A stretch of DNA of 59,570 bases from Flavobacteriaceae bacterium (GTDB lineage Bacteria; Bacteroidota; Bacteroidia; Flavobacteriales; Flavobacteriaceae): NCBI GenBank assembly GCA_030835845.1, contig JAUROD010000015.1:1-59570 (forward strand), written 5' to 3'. The notes beneath the pieces are model-generated. The model saw only the letters and a list, made by a program, of their open reading frames with translations, did no database searches and had not been told where the DNA came from. This document shows positions 9,511 to 17,650 of this stretch, piece by piece. How positions within the stretch are numbered: position 1 is the first letter of the stretch; each line of letters begins with the position of its first letter. Made by a program: the position numbers and the translations under genes.

Positions 9511-10203
9511 ATGTTGAGATTAAGTTCAGTTGTTTTTACTCAAGAAGTAGCATCACTACAGGTGACTAAAACAATTTCCATTGCCGAATTAATTCAAAAC
9601 GGAGGTTTAGGAGGTCAAATAATAATAGGGATTCTTTTCGTATTGTTCTTGATCGCTGTTTATATCTATTTTGAACGCTGGTTTGCAATTCGCTCGGCAA
9701 GTAGAGTAGATGAAACTTTTATGGAACAAATAAAGCATTTTGTTGGTCAAGGAAAGATTGATGCAGCGCAAGCACTCTGCCATAATGAAGATTTACCAGT
9801 AGCACGTTTGATTGAAAAAGGGTTGGCGCATATTGGTCGTCCCCTTGAAGATATCAACACCTCAATTGAAAATGCAGGACGACTTGAGGTATATAAACTT
9901 GAAAAAAATGTCAGTGTATTGGCAACTATTGCAGGGGTCGCTCCAATGATCGGTTTTTTAGGAACAGTCATCGGTATGATTTTATCCATTTTTGAAATTT
10001 CCAATGCAGGTGGAAATATTGATATGAAGTTACTCTCAGATGGACTTTATACGGCAATGACAACTACAGTTGCTGGATTAATAGTCGGTATAGTAGGGTA
10101 TATTACCTACAACCACTTGGTGGTTAAGACCAATAAAATTGTATATCATATGGAGTCCGTTTCGTATGCGTTTTTAGACCTATTGAATGAACCAGCAGCC
10201 TAA
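9511..10203 (+). CDS. exbB: MotA/TolQ/ExbB proton channel family protein
   Basis: Inner-membrane channel subunit that, with the next gene, couples the proton motive force to TonB-dependent outer-membrane transport. Of 230 residues, TM1 is near 30-52 (IIIGILFVLFLIAVYIYF), and a large cytoplasmic loop is followed by TM2 (about 132-155, ATIAGVAPMIGFLGTVIGMI) and TM3 (about 175-200). The TM2 and TM3 polar and small residues are those conserved in the family. The stop codon overlaps the exbD start by one base (TAATG), so translation is coupled. ExbB versus TolQ cannot be told from sequence alone; the TonB gene two steps downstream favours ExbB. Confidence 0.93.
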   Translation: MLRLSSVVFTQEVASLQVTKTISIAELIQNGGLGGQIIIGILFVLFLIAVYIYFERWFAIRSASRVDETFMEQIKHFVGQGKIDAAQALCHNEDLPVARLIEKGLAHIGRPLEDINTSIENAGRLEVYKLEKNVSVLATIAGVAPMIGFLGTVIGMILSIFEISNAGGNIDMKLLSDGLYTAMTTTVAGLIVGIVGYITYNHLVVKTNKIVYHMESVSYAFLDLLNEPAA

Positions 10204-10598
10204 TGAATCTAAGAGGTCGTAATAAAATTTCACCCGAGTTTAACATGTCCTCCATGACGGATATCGTGTTCTTACTTCTGATATTTTTTATGATTGCATC
10301 TACCTTAGCCAAACAACTCGATACGATTCAAGTTAAACTTCCTCAGGCCAAAGGGAAAACCGAAAATAGACAATCGATTTCGGTGACAATCAATAGTGAT
10401 AATCGCTTTTTTATAGATGAAAATCAAGTTCCAAAAAATTCCCTAGAAAGCGAATTAGTCATCTTGCTTCGTGCTCGCGAACAAAATGTAATTGTCTTAC
10501 GTGCTGAAAATACCATTTCTATAAATGAGGTAGTTTATGTGATGAATATTGCGAATAAGAATGGGATAGAAATAATTTTAGCAGTGGATGCAAACTAA
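10203..10598 (+). CDS. exbD: ExbD/TolR family biopolymer transport protein
   Basis: Single-span inner-membrane protein of 131 residues, partner of ExbB. The N-terminal cytoplasmic segment (LRGRNKISPEFNMSSMTDI) precedes one transmembrane helix, VFLLLIFFMIAST, and the conserved Asp20 of TDIVFLLLIFF is the proton-carrying residue of the family. The periplasmic C-terminal domain follows. Start ATG at 10203 overlaps the exbB stop; only a 5-base gap separates it from the tonB-like gene. Confidence 0.93.
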   Translation: MNLRGRNKISPEFNMSSMTDIVFLLLIFFMIASTLAKQLDTIQVKLPQAKGKTENRQSISVTINSDNRFFIDENQVPKNSLESELVILLRAREQNVIVLRAENTISINEVVYVMNIANKNGIEIILAVDAN

Positions 10599-10603
10599 CT
10601 CCT

Positions 10604-11464
10604 ATGAAATCCCTTGAAACTTCACACAAGCGAAAGTCAGCTGCCATTACCTTTGTCGTTGCAGTGTTGTTGGTGTTGATATTTTCAGTACTTGGATTAA
10701 CATATTTTGACCCCCCTATCCGCTATGGAATTGAGGTAAATTTTGGCACATCTTCGTCTGGTTTTGGCGAAGAACAAGTAGTCGAAGATGTTATGGTTTC
10801 AAACGTTGAGACAAACCAAAAAATTGCTCCTGCAAAAGTTACTCCAAAGGAAGTTTCGAATGAAATAATAAACGAAATAGAACCTGAGGTTCTTACCCAA
10901 ACAGAGGAATCAATTCCTGTTGTCAAAGAAAAAAAAGTTGAGAAACCAATTCATCCTGTTGAGGAAGAAGAGCAACCAGTTAAAGAAATTGAACCACCGG
11001 CGCCCAAACCAGAACAACCCAAAATTTCTAAAGCAGTTGAAAATGCATTATCCAAAGTTTTGAATGCCAATGCAAACAAAAAAGCAGAAGAAAGTGAGGG
11101 AGAAAAGTCGAGTATTGGAGATCAAGGAGAACAGTCAGGAAACCCCTACGCAAGTAGCTATTACAGTAACGTTAGTGTAGGAGGAAATGCCAAAGGGTAC
11201 GGATTAAATGGAAGGAAATTGATGAGCAATGGTTCGGTTACCCAAGAGTGTGATAGAGAAGGCACTATCGTTGTTCGAATATCTGTAAATCAAGACGGAA
11301 AAGTGGTTGCTGCCGAGCCTGGTGTAAAAGGAAGTAAAAATGTACACCCATGCTTACTTGAACCAGCCAGACAAACTGCTTTACTTCATCAGTGGTACCC
11401 CGATTATAATGCCCCAACATCTCAAGTAGGATTCATTGTTGTCAATTTTAAAATGAGTAATTAA
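10604..11464 (+). CDS. tonB: TonB-like energy transducer
   Basis: Periplasm-spanning protein of 286 residues. A short cytoplasmic N-terminus leads into one transmembrane helix at about 13-35 (ITFVVAVLLVLIFSVLGL). A long linker rich in Glu, Pro and Lys (about 60-150) follows, then a TonB C-terminal type domain (about 195-286) that includes EGTIVVRISVNQDGKVVAA and ends in VGFIVVNFKMSN. Together with ExbB and ExbD it should energise outer-membrane receptors. It is the last gene of the exbB-exbD-tonB unit, and folC starts one base after its stop, so folC is probably cotranscribed. No receptor gene lies nearby, so the substrate is unknown. Confidence 0.88.
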   Translation: MKSLETSHKRKSAAITFVVAVLLVLIFSVLGLTYFDPPIRYGIEVNFGTSSSGFGEEQVVEDVMVSNVETNQKIAPAKVTPKEVSNEIINEIEPEVLTQTEESIPVVKEKKVEKPIHPVEEEEQPVKEIEPPAPKPEQPKISKAVENALSKVLNANANKKAEESEGEKSSIGDQGEQSGNPYASSYYSNVSVGGNAKGYGLNGRKLMSNGSVTQECDREGTIVVRISVNQDGKVVAAEPGVKGSKNVHPCLLEPARQTALLHQWYPDYNAPTSQVGFIVVNFKMSN

Positions 11465-11465
11465 G

Positions 11466-12674
11466 ATGACGTATTTTGAAACTACGGAGTGGCTTTATAC
11501 TCAACTGCCCGTGTACCAGCTTCAAGGAAGTTCTGCATATAAACCGGGTTTGGAAAAAATAAGCGCATTTATGGATTACCTAGGGAATCCACATTTGGAT
11601 TTTAAATCCATTCATGTTGCAGGGACGAACGGAAAAGGATCCACATCACATATGATTGCCTCAGCATTACAAGAGGTGGGTTATAAGGTAGGGTTGTATA
11701 CCTCACCACATTTAATCGATTTTTCTGAACGTATTAAACTAAATGGAACAGCCATTCCTCGGCCTTTTGTGATCGATTTTGTTCAATCACATAAAACTTA
11801 TTTTTTGACAGCTCAGCTTTCTTTTTTTGAAATTACAGTTGGGATGTCTTACGCCTACTTTTCTGCTGAAAAGGTGGACTATGCAGTGGTGGAAGTTGGA
11901 CTTGGAGGACGTCTTGACGCAACCAATATTATTGTACCAACATGCAGTGTAATTACAAATATTGGATTAGATCACACCCAATATTTGGGTACTACACTAG
12001 CGGAAATTGCTAGTGAAAAAGGAGGAATAATCAAACCCAATATTCCTGTTGTAATTGGGGAAAAACAAGCTGAAACTACAGCTGTTTTTACAGAAATTTC
12101 AACTCGTCAACAAGCAGCTTTATTATTTTCAGAAGAAATTGAAATGCCTGTAATTTTCTCGGATTTAAAGGGGGTGTACCAAGAAAAAAACCGAAGAACT
12201 GCCTATGCTGTACTTCGCCTTTTGTTAGATGAATCAAGCTTAGAGAAAAGCCTAAAGGGGTTTGAAAAAGTAATTCAAAATACAGGACTTCGTGGACGTT
12301 GGGAAAAGCTAGGTGATAAGCCTACAATCATTGCCGATGTGACACACAATAAGGATGGATTTGATCAAGTAATTCCGGTACTAAAAAAGCAGTCTTGTCA
12401 GAAAATGCATATTGTTTTAGGGTTTGTCAAGGAAAAAGAAATTGAATCCATATTGTCCCAATTACCAACAGAAGCGAAATACTATGCTTGTGCAGCTAAT
12501 TCTGCTCGATCACTTTCATCAACTATACTGAGCGAAATGATGGAAAAAATAAGACTAGATGTGCGATCATATGATTCTGTAAAGGAGGCATTTGAATCAG
12601 CAAAAAGCAATGCGAGTGAAGAAGATTTTATTTATGTAGGAGGAAGTACATTTGTAATCGCTGAAATTCTTTAA
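11466..12674 (+). CDS. folC: Bifunctional folylpolyglutamate/dihydrofolate synthase
   Basis: Cytoplasmic Mur-ligase family enzyme that adds glutamate to dihydropteroate and/or to tetrahydrofolate. The P-loop is at about 53-60 (GTNGKGST), followed by the substrate loop (GLYTSPHL) and the central EVGLGGRLDATN motif. The C-terminal domain begins at about residue 280 (RGRWEKLGDKPTIIADVTHN). 402 residues, usual for FolC. It starts immediately after the tonB-like gene (ATG at 11466). Bacteroidota often have a single folC, so both activities are assumed, not shown. Confidence 0.93.
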   Translation: MTYFETTEWLYTQLPVYQLQGSSAYKPGLEKISAFMDYLGNPHLDFKSIHVAGTNGKGSTSHMIASALQEVGYKVGLYTSPHLIDFSERIKLNGTAIPRPFVIDFVQSHKTYFLTAQLSFFEITVGMSYAYFSAEKVDYAVVEVGLGGRLDATNIIVPTCSVITNIGLDHTQYLGTTLAEIASEKGGIIKPNIPVVIGEKQAETTAVFTEISTRQQAALLFSEEIEMPVIFSDLKGVYQEKNRRTAYAVLRLLLDESSLEKSLKGFEKVIQNTGLRGRWEKLGDKPTIIADVTHNKDGFDQVIPVLKKQSCQKMHIVLGFVKEKEIESILSQLPTEAKYYACAANSARSLSSTILSEMMEKIRLDVRSYDSVKEAFESAKSNASEEDFIYVGGSTFVIAEIL

Positions 12675-12703
12675 TAAAGTCTTTTTAAATTAAAAAAGTG
12701 CAT

Positions 12704-12711
12704 TATATTTG
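12704..12711 (+). promoter_or_regulatory. tRNA-Val promoter -7 box (TATATTTG)
   Basis: Exact TAnnTTTG match that ends 9 bases before the first base of the tRNA, the spacing expected if transcription begins a few bases ahead of the mature 5' end. Confidence 0.6.
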
Positions 12712-12720
12712 CACCCGCAA

Positions 12721-12798
12721 GGGCGCTTAGCTCAGTTGGTTCAGAGCACCTCGTTTACACCGAGGGGGTCGGGGGTTCGAATCCCTCAGCGCCCACCA
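12721..12798 (+). tRNA. tRNA-Val (anticodon TAC)
   Basis: A cloverleaf can be drawn by hand: acceptor GGGCGCT (12721-12727) pairs with AGCGCCC (12788-12794), the D stem is GCTC/GAGC, the anticodon stem CCTCG/CGAGG encloses loop TTTACAC with anticodon TAC, and the T arm contains GTTCGAATC. The discriminator A and CCA are encoded (12795-12798). Confidence 0.97.
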
Positions 12799-12804
12799 CA
12801 TTTA

Positions 12805-12831
12805 CCTCAACAATTGTTGAGGTTTTTTTTT
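12805..12831 (+). terminator. Intrinsic terminator after tRNA-Val
   Basis: CCTCAAC (12805-12811), loop AATT, GTTGAGG (12816-12822), then nine T. It lies 6 bases past the tRNA end and separates it from the convergent isomerase-like gene. Confidence 0.88.
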
Positions 12832-12847
12832 ACGACTAATTGAACGA

Positions 12848-13741
12848 TTACTTTAATTCTTTAATATTTTTTTTAAAGTAGTTGATGCTTTGCTCAACGC
12901 TTACCATCGAATTATTGGCAAAATTACCTCCTTGTTCAATGAAAAAGTTTTCCATTCCTGCCATTTCAGTAGAAGGTAAAACTGAAGTATAGTCTATTGA
13001 TCCGTTTCCTAACTCGGTGTAATCTCTCGATTGCTTATGCATGTCTTTTATATGCCAGAGTTTAAAACGTCCAGGGGCTTTTTTGATCAGTTCCTTAGGT
13101 GAAATTTTTCCCGCGTGCATCACCCAATAAAAATCAACCTCAAGAGAAACCCATTCTGGGTTGGTTTCTTCAATCACCCAATCAAGTCCAAAACGATTAT
13201 CATAGGTGTCAAAATCATATCCAAAATTATGATAAGCAAACCCTAGACCTGCATGGTGAATTCGTTTCCCTATGTGATTTAGTTTTTTGACAAGTAACTT
13301 ATATCCAGCAGGAGAGTGATATTTCTGATCCAGTATCGGGAATACAATATAAGAATCTTCCAGGGCGAGAGCCCCTTCAATGCAACTGTCAACGTACTTA
13401 TTTACTTTGTCATCGGATGCTTCAAGTAAATTGTTTACACCGTAATGACCACTTGAGGTGGTTAAATTAAGATCATCCAAGATAGACCTAAACTCAGTAG
13501 CTGAAAATCCGTAATACGATTTATTAACTGCATCATACCCATAAGATTCAAAGTCTTTATACCCCATTCTCTGAAGGGACTTTAATGTCTCAACAGGGTC
13601 TTTTGCCATTGCATCCCTTACCGTATACAACTGTAAACCAATTTTAAATGAGTTGGTCTCAAAAGACGGAACAATACCCATTGGGATAAATGGAAGTGTA
13701 CTTAGCAATCCAGCAGATTCAATAAATTTTCTTCTATTCAT
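12848..13741 (-). CDS. Exported sugar phosphate isomerase/epimerase-like TIM-barrel protein
   Basis: Xylose isomerase-like (AP endonuclease 2 family) TIM barrel, 297 residues. The N-terminus MNRRKFIESAGLLSTLPFIP resembles a twin-arginine or lipid-free export signal, as in many Bacteroidota sugar isomerase homologues. Barrel landmarks are GLQLYTVRDAM near the start, AYHNFGYDFD in the middle, SLEVDFYWVMHAG and LWHIKDMH, which would supply metal-binding Glu, Asp and His residues. The real substrate is unknown; related proteins act on keto-sugars or inositols. The FkbM gene lies 19 bases upstream on the same strand, so the two may be cotranscribed. Confidence 0.82.
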   Translation of the reverse strand: MNRRKFIESAGLLSTLPFIPMGIVPSFETNSFKIGLQLYTVRDAMAKDPVETLKSLQRMGYKDFESYGYDAVNKSYYGFSATEFRSILDDLNLTTSSGHYGVNNLLEASDDKVNKYVDSCIEGALALEDSYIVFPILDQKYHSPAGYKLLVKKLNHIGKRIHHAGLGFAYHNFGYDFDTYDNRFGLDWVIEETNPEWVSLEVDFYWVMHAGKISPKELIKKAPGRFKLWHIKDMHKQSRDYTELGNGSIDYTSVLPSTEMAGMENFFIEQGGNFANNSMVSVEQSINYFKKNIKELK

Positions 13742-13760
13742 ACTTAAAATGGCTTTCCCT

Positions 13761-14498
13761 TTACCCTTTGGATATCAATAAGTCATAATGTACTTTATTT
13801 GTCCCCACTTTTTTAAACTTCGTAAACCCAAATGCTTTTAGTTGTTCCTTTATTTTTTTAACGTCAATCCATTCTTCATCAATTTCACAAAAAATTGAAG
13901 AAACATTTTTAAAAAAGGCACACTTTACAAGTTCATTGATGACCACATTCTCATGTCCTTCAACATCTATTTTAATGACGTAATTGGTATGTGGAGGAAT
14001 AAGTTTCTCCAATTTGGTATGGTTGATTGTTTCAATTTTAACAGATGTACTATTATTTATTTCACGTAGACTGTTTTTGCCAGAATGTCCATCTACTGCG
14101 TTTAGACTAAAACTTCCGTTTTGATTAGAAATTGCCTTTTGAATAACTTGATACTCACTTGCCTTGTTTATCTCAAAATTTATGTTTAGTAATTCGGCAG
14201 TCGAAGGGGAGGGCTCAAAAGCCACTACACCTTCAATCATTTTATTTTTGGAAGCTAAAATCGAATATAGTCCCTGATTTGCTCCAATATCAATAAACAT
14301 TGTAGTTGTGTTTATTTGCTCAATATACCGACTAAAAAATGTACCATAACTCCCGCGAAAGCAATACTCAAATGTTTTGTCTTTAAAAAAAGGAGTGAGA
14401 TATACGTTGTAGAAAGATTTGATAGGATGCTCAGGTTGTGCGATGTATTTGTAAAATAAATAAATGATTTTAAAATACGTTTTACGTGCTAAATACAT
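13761..14498 (-). CDS. FkbM family methyltransferase
   Basis: S-adenosylmethionine-dependent O-methyltransferase of the FkbM type, 245 residues. FIDIGANQGLYSILAS at about 69-84 is the SAM-binding motif I with VVAFEPSPST as motif II, and IKIDVEGHENVVI is the family hallmark. Such enzymes methylate sugars, lipids or small metabolites; here the substrate cannot be told. The C-terminus has no extra domain. The 163 bases upstream hold no recognised promoter box. Confidence 0.85.
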   Translation of the reverse strand: MYLARKTYFKIIYLFYKYIAQPEHPIKSFYNVYLTPFFKDKTFEYCFRGSYGTFFSRYIEQINTTTMFIDIGANQGLYSILASKNKMIEGVVAFEPSPSTAELLNINFEINKASEYQVIQKAISNQNGSFSLNAVDGHSGKNSLREINNSTSVKIETINHTKLEKLIPPHTNYVIKIDVEGHENVVINELVKCAFFKNVSSIFCEIDEEWIDVKKIKEQLKAFGFTKFKKVGTNKVHYDLLISKG

Positions 14499-14629
14499 AG
14501 GCTAATCTTGCCGCTAAAGCGTTTATTTTTAATTCCTACTTGGAGAATAATTAGTTAAAGGGTATGCGACTAGACTTGCAATTAAATTAAATGCTTGACT
14601 ATTTGCATTGTATTTTATTTAAAGATAAA

Positions 14630-14656
14630 AAAAAAGACGCCTAATGAGCGTCTTTT
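14630..14656 (-). terminator. Intrinsic terminator after the coiled-coil protein gene
   Basis: AAAAGACGC (14632-14640) pairs with GCGTCTTTT (14648-14656) around a 7-nt loop. Read on the minus strand it runs into nine T. It follows the stop codon at 14662 by a few bases and ends the Nif3/coiled-coil transcript. Confidence 0.88.
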
Positions 14657-14661
14657 GTAGT

Positions 14662-15441
14662 TTATAAAGCTTTAATCATTTTGGCGATTTTGTCACGCTC
14701 TTCGTCAGCAAGTTCAGAATCTACTAAAATTCTACCGCTGTACTCATCAGTGATGATTTTTTGACGTGATGCAATTTCCATTTGTACTTGGGGTGGAATT
14801 GTAAAGAAAGAACCTCCAGAAGCTCCACGTTCAACAGGAACAATTGCTAACCCATTTTTAACACTTGAACGAATACGGTTGTATGCATTTACAAGACGAT
14901 CTTCAATTTTGGCAGCAAATTTTTCTGATTGAGCAAGAAGAAGATTTTCTTCTTTTTCAGTTTCTTTCATGATTTCATCCAATTCTCCTTTTTTGGCATC
15001 CAAATGACTTTGTCTCTCATTCATTTGTTGCTCTAGAACTGAAATGGTTTCATTTTTAAGTTCAGTTTGTGCCTTAAGCTCTTTTATTTTTTTCTCTGCA
15101 AGTTGAATTTCAAGTTGTTGATATTCTTCTTCTTTTACGATTGAGTTGTATTCTCTGTTGTTTCGAACATTTTTAAGCTTATCAGCATATTTAGTAATTA
15201 GCTCTTTAGCTTCCTCAATTTTATTTTTGTGTTCCTTAATTCCAAGATCAAAATCTTTTAAATCAGTCTTAAGATTATCCATTTTTGATTTCATTACTGC
15301 AATTTCACTCTCCAAATCTTCCACTTCTAGAGGAAGTTCCCCTCGAACATTTCTGATTTCGTCGATGCGAGAATCAATAATTTGTAAATCAAAAAGGGCT
15401 CTTAGCTTGTCTTCTACAGTGATTTCAGTTTTTTTTGCCAT
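14662..15441 (-). CDS. Coiled-coil protein of the C4 zinc-ribbon family (COG1579) with the zinc ribbon degenerate
   Basis: 259 residues: a long antiparallel coiled coil (about 10-180, many Glu/Lys heptads) followed by a short domain that in most relatives is a C4 zinc ribbon. In those relatives the ribbon has two Cys-x2-Cys knuckles; here the matching places read RGASGGSFF and ITDEYSGRILVD, so all four cysteines are gone while the surrounding frame is kept. A role in DNA, RNA or membrane biology has been suggested for relatives but is not established. It sits four bases downstream of the Nif3-like gene, a widely conserved pairing in Bacteroidota. Confidence 0.85.
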   Translation of the reverse strand: MAKKTEITVEDKLRALFDLQIIDSRIDEIRNVRGELPLEVEDLESEIAVMKSKMDNLKTDLKDFDLGIKEHKNKIEEAKELITKYADKLKNVRNNREYNSIVKEEEYQQLEIQLAEKKIKELKAQTELKNETISVLEQQMNERQSHLDAKKGELDEIMKETEKEENLLLAQSEKFAAKIEDRLVNAYNRIRSSVKNGLAIVPVERGASGGSFFTIPPQVQMEIASRQKIITDEYSGRILVDSELADEERDKIAKMIKAL

Positions 15442-15444
15442 AAT

Positions 15445-16539
15445 TTAGAAGTACTTCACAGGGTTAGTATCTACTTGTGATAAAGTGATTGCAAAATTAG
15501 GGATTTTTTTTGTAAGAAACTCGTGGATTATTTTTTTTGTGAAATGCTCTGTTTCAAAGTGTCCTGCATCGATTAATAGCAGCTTATTTTCTGCCTTAAA
15601 AAAGTCGTGATATTTTAAATCTGAAGTCACCAAAGCATCTGCTTTTTGAGCTATTGCAGCCGCAATGCTAAAACTCCCAGAACCTCCCAAAACAGCTACA
15701 TTTTTTATCTTTTTTCCAAGGAAATTAGAATGCCGAATATAGGGTGAGTTAAGCTGTTTTTTTACCATTTCCATAAATGGTTCTACGTTCATTTCATTGG
15801 GTAAAATACCAATACTTCCAAGTCCAATTTCTTGATTGGTATTTTCCAAAGAATACAATTCGTAGGCAACAACCTCATAGGGGTGAGCTTCTTTTAAGGC
15901 ATTTAGTACATTTGATTTTGTATGTTTAGTAACAACGACCCGAATTTGAACCTCATTGATTTTTGTCAATTCTCCAGAATTTCCAATAGTGGGATTAGAA
16001 ATTTCATTACCCATAAAACGACCTTCTCCCTGATGTGAAAAACTACACTTACTGTAATTACCAATTTCTCCTGCACCCGCTTTATGTAAAGCCTTTAAAA
16101 GATTTTCTTTTTCTTCACTCGGAACATAGGTGGTAAGCTGGAACAGGCTGTTTTTTTGACTCGTTAAAACCTGTTGATTTTCAAGACCTAAAATTTTACC
16201 TAAATGATAGCTTATTCCATTTTTATGATTGTCTAAAGCAGTGTGAATTGCATAGATAGCAATTTTATTTTCAATCGCCTTAAGTACTGTTTTTTCTACA
16301 TATCCCTTTGAGGTTAATTGCTTTAATCCAGTGAATATAATTGGATGAAAACAAACAATTAGATTGCACCCTTTACTTATCGATTCCTCAACAACACCGT
16401 CGGTTACATCATGCGTGATTAAAACACCCTTACAATCCCTCGCTGAATCTCCAACCAACAAACCTACATTGTCAAATTCCTCGGCATACACTAGGGGAGC
16501 CCACTGTTCTAGTTCAATCGTTATATCGCTAATTTTCAT
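15445..16539 (-). CDS. Nif3-like dinuclear metal center protein (DUF34)
   Basis: 364 residues, the long form of the Nif3/YbgI family with an extra central domain (about 130-235) between two metal-site halves. Conserved pieces seen: NVGLLVGDS near the N-terminus, CFHPIIF where most relatives have HHPLIF, DALVTSDLKYHDF, and IDAGHFETEHF near the C-terminus. The biochemical role of the family is uncertain. The first His of the HHP motif is Phe here, so one usual metal ligand may be missing. Operon with the coiled-coil gene (4-base gap), divergent from lpxK. Confidence 0.88.
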   Translation of the reverse strand: MKISDITIELEQWAPLVYAEEFDNVGLLVGDSARDCKGVLITHDVTDGVVEESISKGCNLIVCFHPIIFTGLKQLTSKGYVEKTVLKAIENKIAIYAIHTALDNHKNGISYHLGKILGLENQQVLTSQKNSLFQLTTYVPSEEKENLLKALHKAGAGEIGNYSKCSFSHQGEGRFMGNEISNPTIGNSGELTKINEVQIRVVVTKHTKSNVLNALKEAHPYEVVAYELYSLENTNQEIGLGSIGILPNEMNVEPFMEMVKKQLNSPYIRHSNFLGKKIKNVAVLGGSGSFSIAAAIAQKADALVTSDLKYHDFFKAENKLLLIDAGHFETEHFTKKIIHEFLTKKIPNFAITLSQVDTNPVKYF

Positions 16540-16621
16540 AGTATCACTCGTATTATCTTGAAGTTTTTAATGTGTTCTCATTTGAAATCTTATCTTTACG
16601 AAGATAAAGATATTATAAGTT

Positions 16622-17650
16622 ATGTGCTTTTTTCGCTCCTTTCTTTTCCCGTTATCGTTTTTATATGGAACAATAATTTTTTTTCGAAACCTATTTTTCG
16701 ATATTGGGATTTTTAGCTCTAAGACCTACAACTATCCTACTATTGGTGTTGGAAATTTAAGTGTTGGAGGGACAGGTAAATCTGTCGCTGTCAACTATTT
16801 AATCAATTGTTTTAAAAATGAATATCAATTGACTACCCTAAGTAGAGGGTATGGTAGGAAATCAAAAGGTTTTCAAATTGCAACATCAACTTCTTCAGCC
16901 AATGAAGTTGGAGATGAACCCAAAATGTTTAAAGCTGCTCATCCCAAGGTAAAAGTAGCCGTTTGTAACCGACGTGTTGAGGGAATGAGAAGGCTGTTAA
17001 TTGACAATGAAGATCAAAAAAATCCCCTATATATTTGGGATGATTGTTTTCAACATCGATGGGTAAAACCACAGTCGATGATATTGTTAACAACCTATAA
17101 AAGACCCTATTTTGATGATCTTTTACTTCCAGTAGGACACTTGAGAGAACCTACCCGAGGAGCTAAAAGAGCAGATATCGTATTGGTGACTAAATGCCCA
17201 TATGAGATAAGTGATAAAGATAAAAAGCGGGTTGAGAATCAACTTAAATTAAAGCCCAAGCAAAAACTCTTTTTTTCCACTGTTCAATATTCCAACCAAA
17301 TTCGAAGTACACAAAGAACCTTGTCATTGGTTACCCTCAATAAAGTTTCTTTTCTTGTGGTTACAGGAATTGCAGATGCGACTCCATTTATTAAATTTTT
17401 AAATGAGAAGTTTTTTACCTTTGATTATATTGGATTCAATGATCACCACCGTTTTTCTATGGCTGACATCAAAAGAATAAAGAAAAAAAGTGATGGTAGA
17501 ATGATTCTCACCACAGAAAAAGATTTTGCACGACTAGATGCTTTGATGGATTCTGATTTATTGTTTTATCTACCAATCGAAATGTGCATCATGGATGATA
17601 GAGAAAGTGAATTTAAAGCAGCAATAACTGTAAATTTCAATGAAAATTAA
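16622..17650 (+). CDS. lpxK: Tetraacyldisaccharide 4'-kinase
   Basis: Inner-membrane associated kinase that phosphorylates the 4' position of lipid A disaccharide, the sixth step of lipid A synthesis. 342 residues. A hydrophobic N-terminal segment (about 4-24) anchors it, and the Walker A motif is VGNLSVGGTGKS at about 42-53. Further family features are LSRGYGRKSKGF, GDEPKMF, DDCFQHRWV and TTEKDFARL. Its 3' end overlaps the convergent lipA gene by four bases: the two stop codons share TTAA at 17647-17650. It confirms a Gram-negative, LPS-making host. Confidence 0.94.
   Translation: MCFFRSFLFPLSFLYGTIIFFRNLFFDIGIFSSKTYNYPTIGVGNLSVGGTGKSVAVNYLINCFKNEYQLTTLSRGYGRKSKGFQIATSTSSANEVGDEPKMFKAAHPKVKVAVCNRRVEGMRRLLIDNEDQKNPLYIWDDCFQHRWVKPQSMILLTTYKRPYFDDLLLPVGHLREPTRGAKRADIVLVTKCPYEISDKDKKRVENQLKLKPKQKLFFSTVQYSNQIRSTQRTLSLVTLNKVSFLVVTGIADATPFIKFLNEKFFTFDYIGFNDHHRFSMADIKRIKKKSDGRMILTTEKDFARLDALMDSDLLFYLPIEMCIMDDRESEFKAAITVNFNEN

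Noticed and set aside
16590-16607. TTATCTT-TACG-AAGATAA hairpin upstream of lpxK
   Set aside because: It has no T-run and lies in a divergent promoter region; it could be a regulator site, but nothing else supports it.
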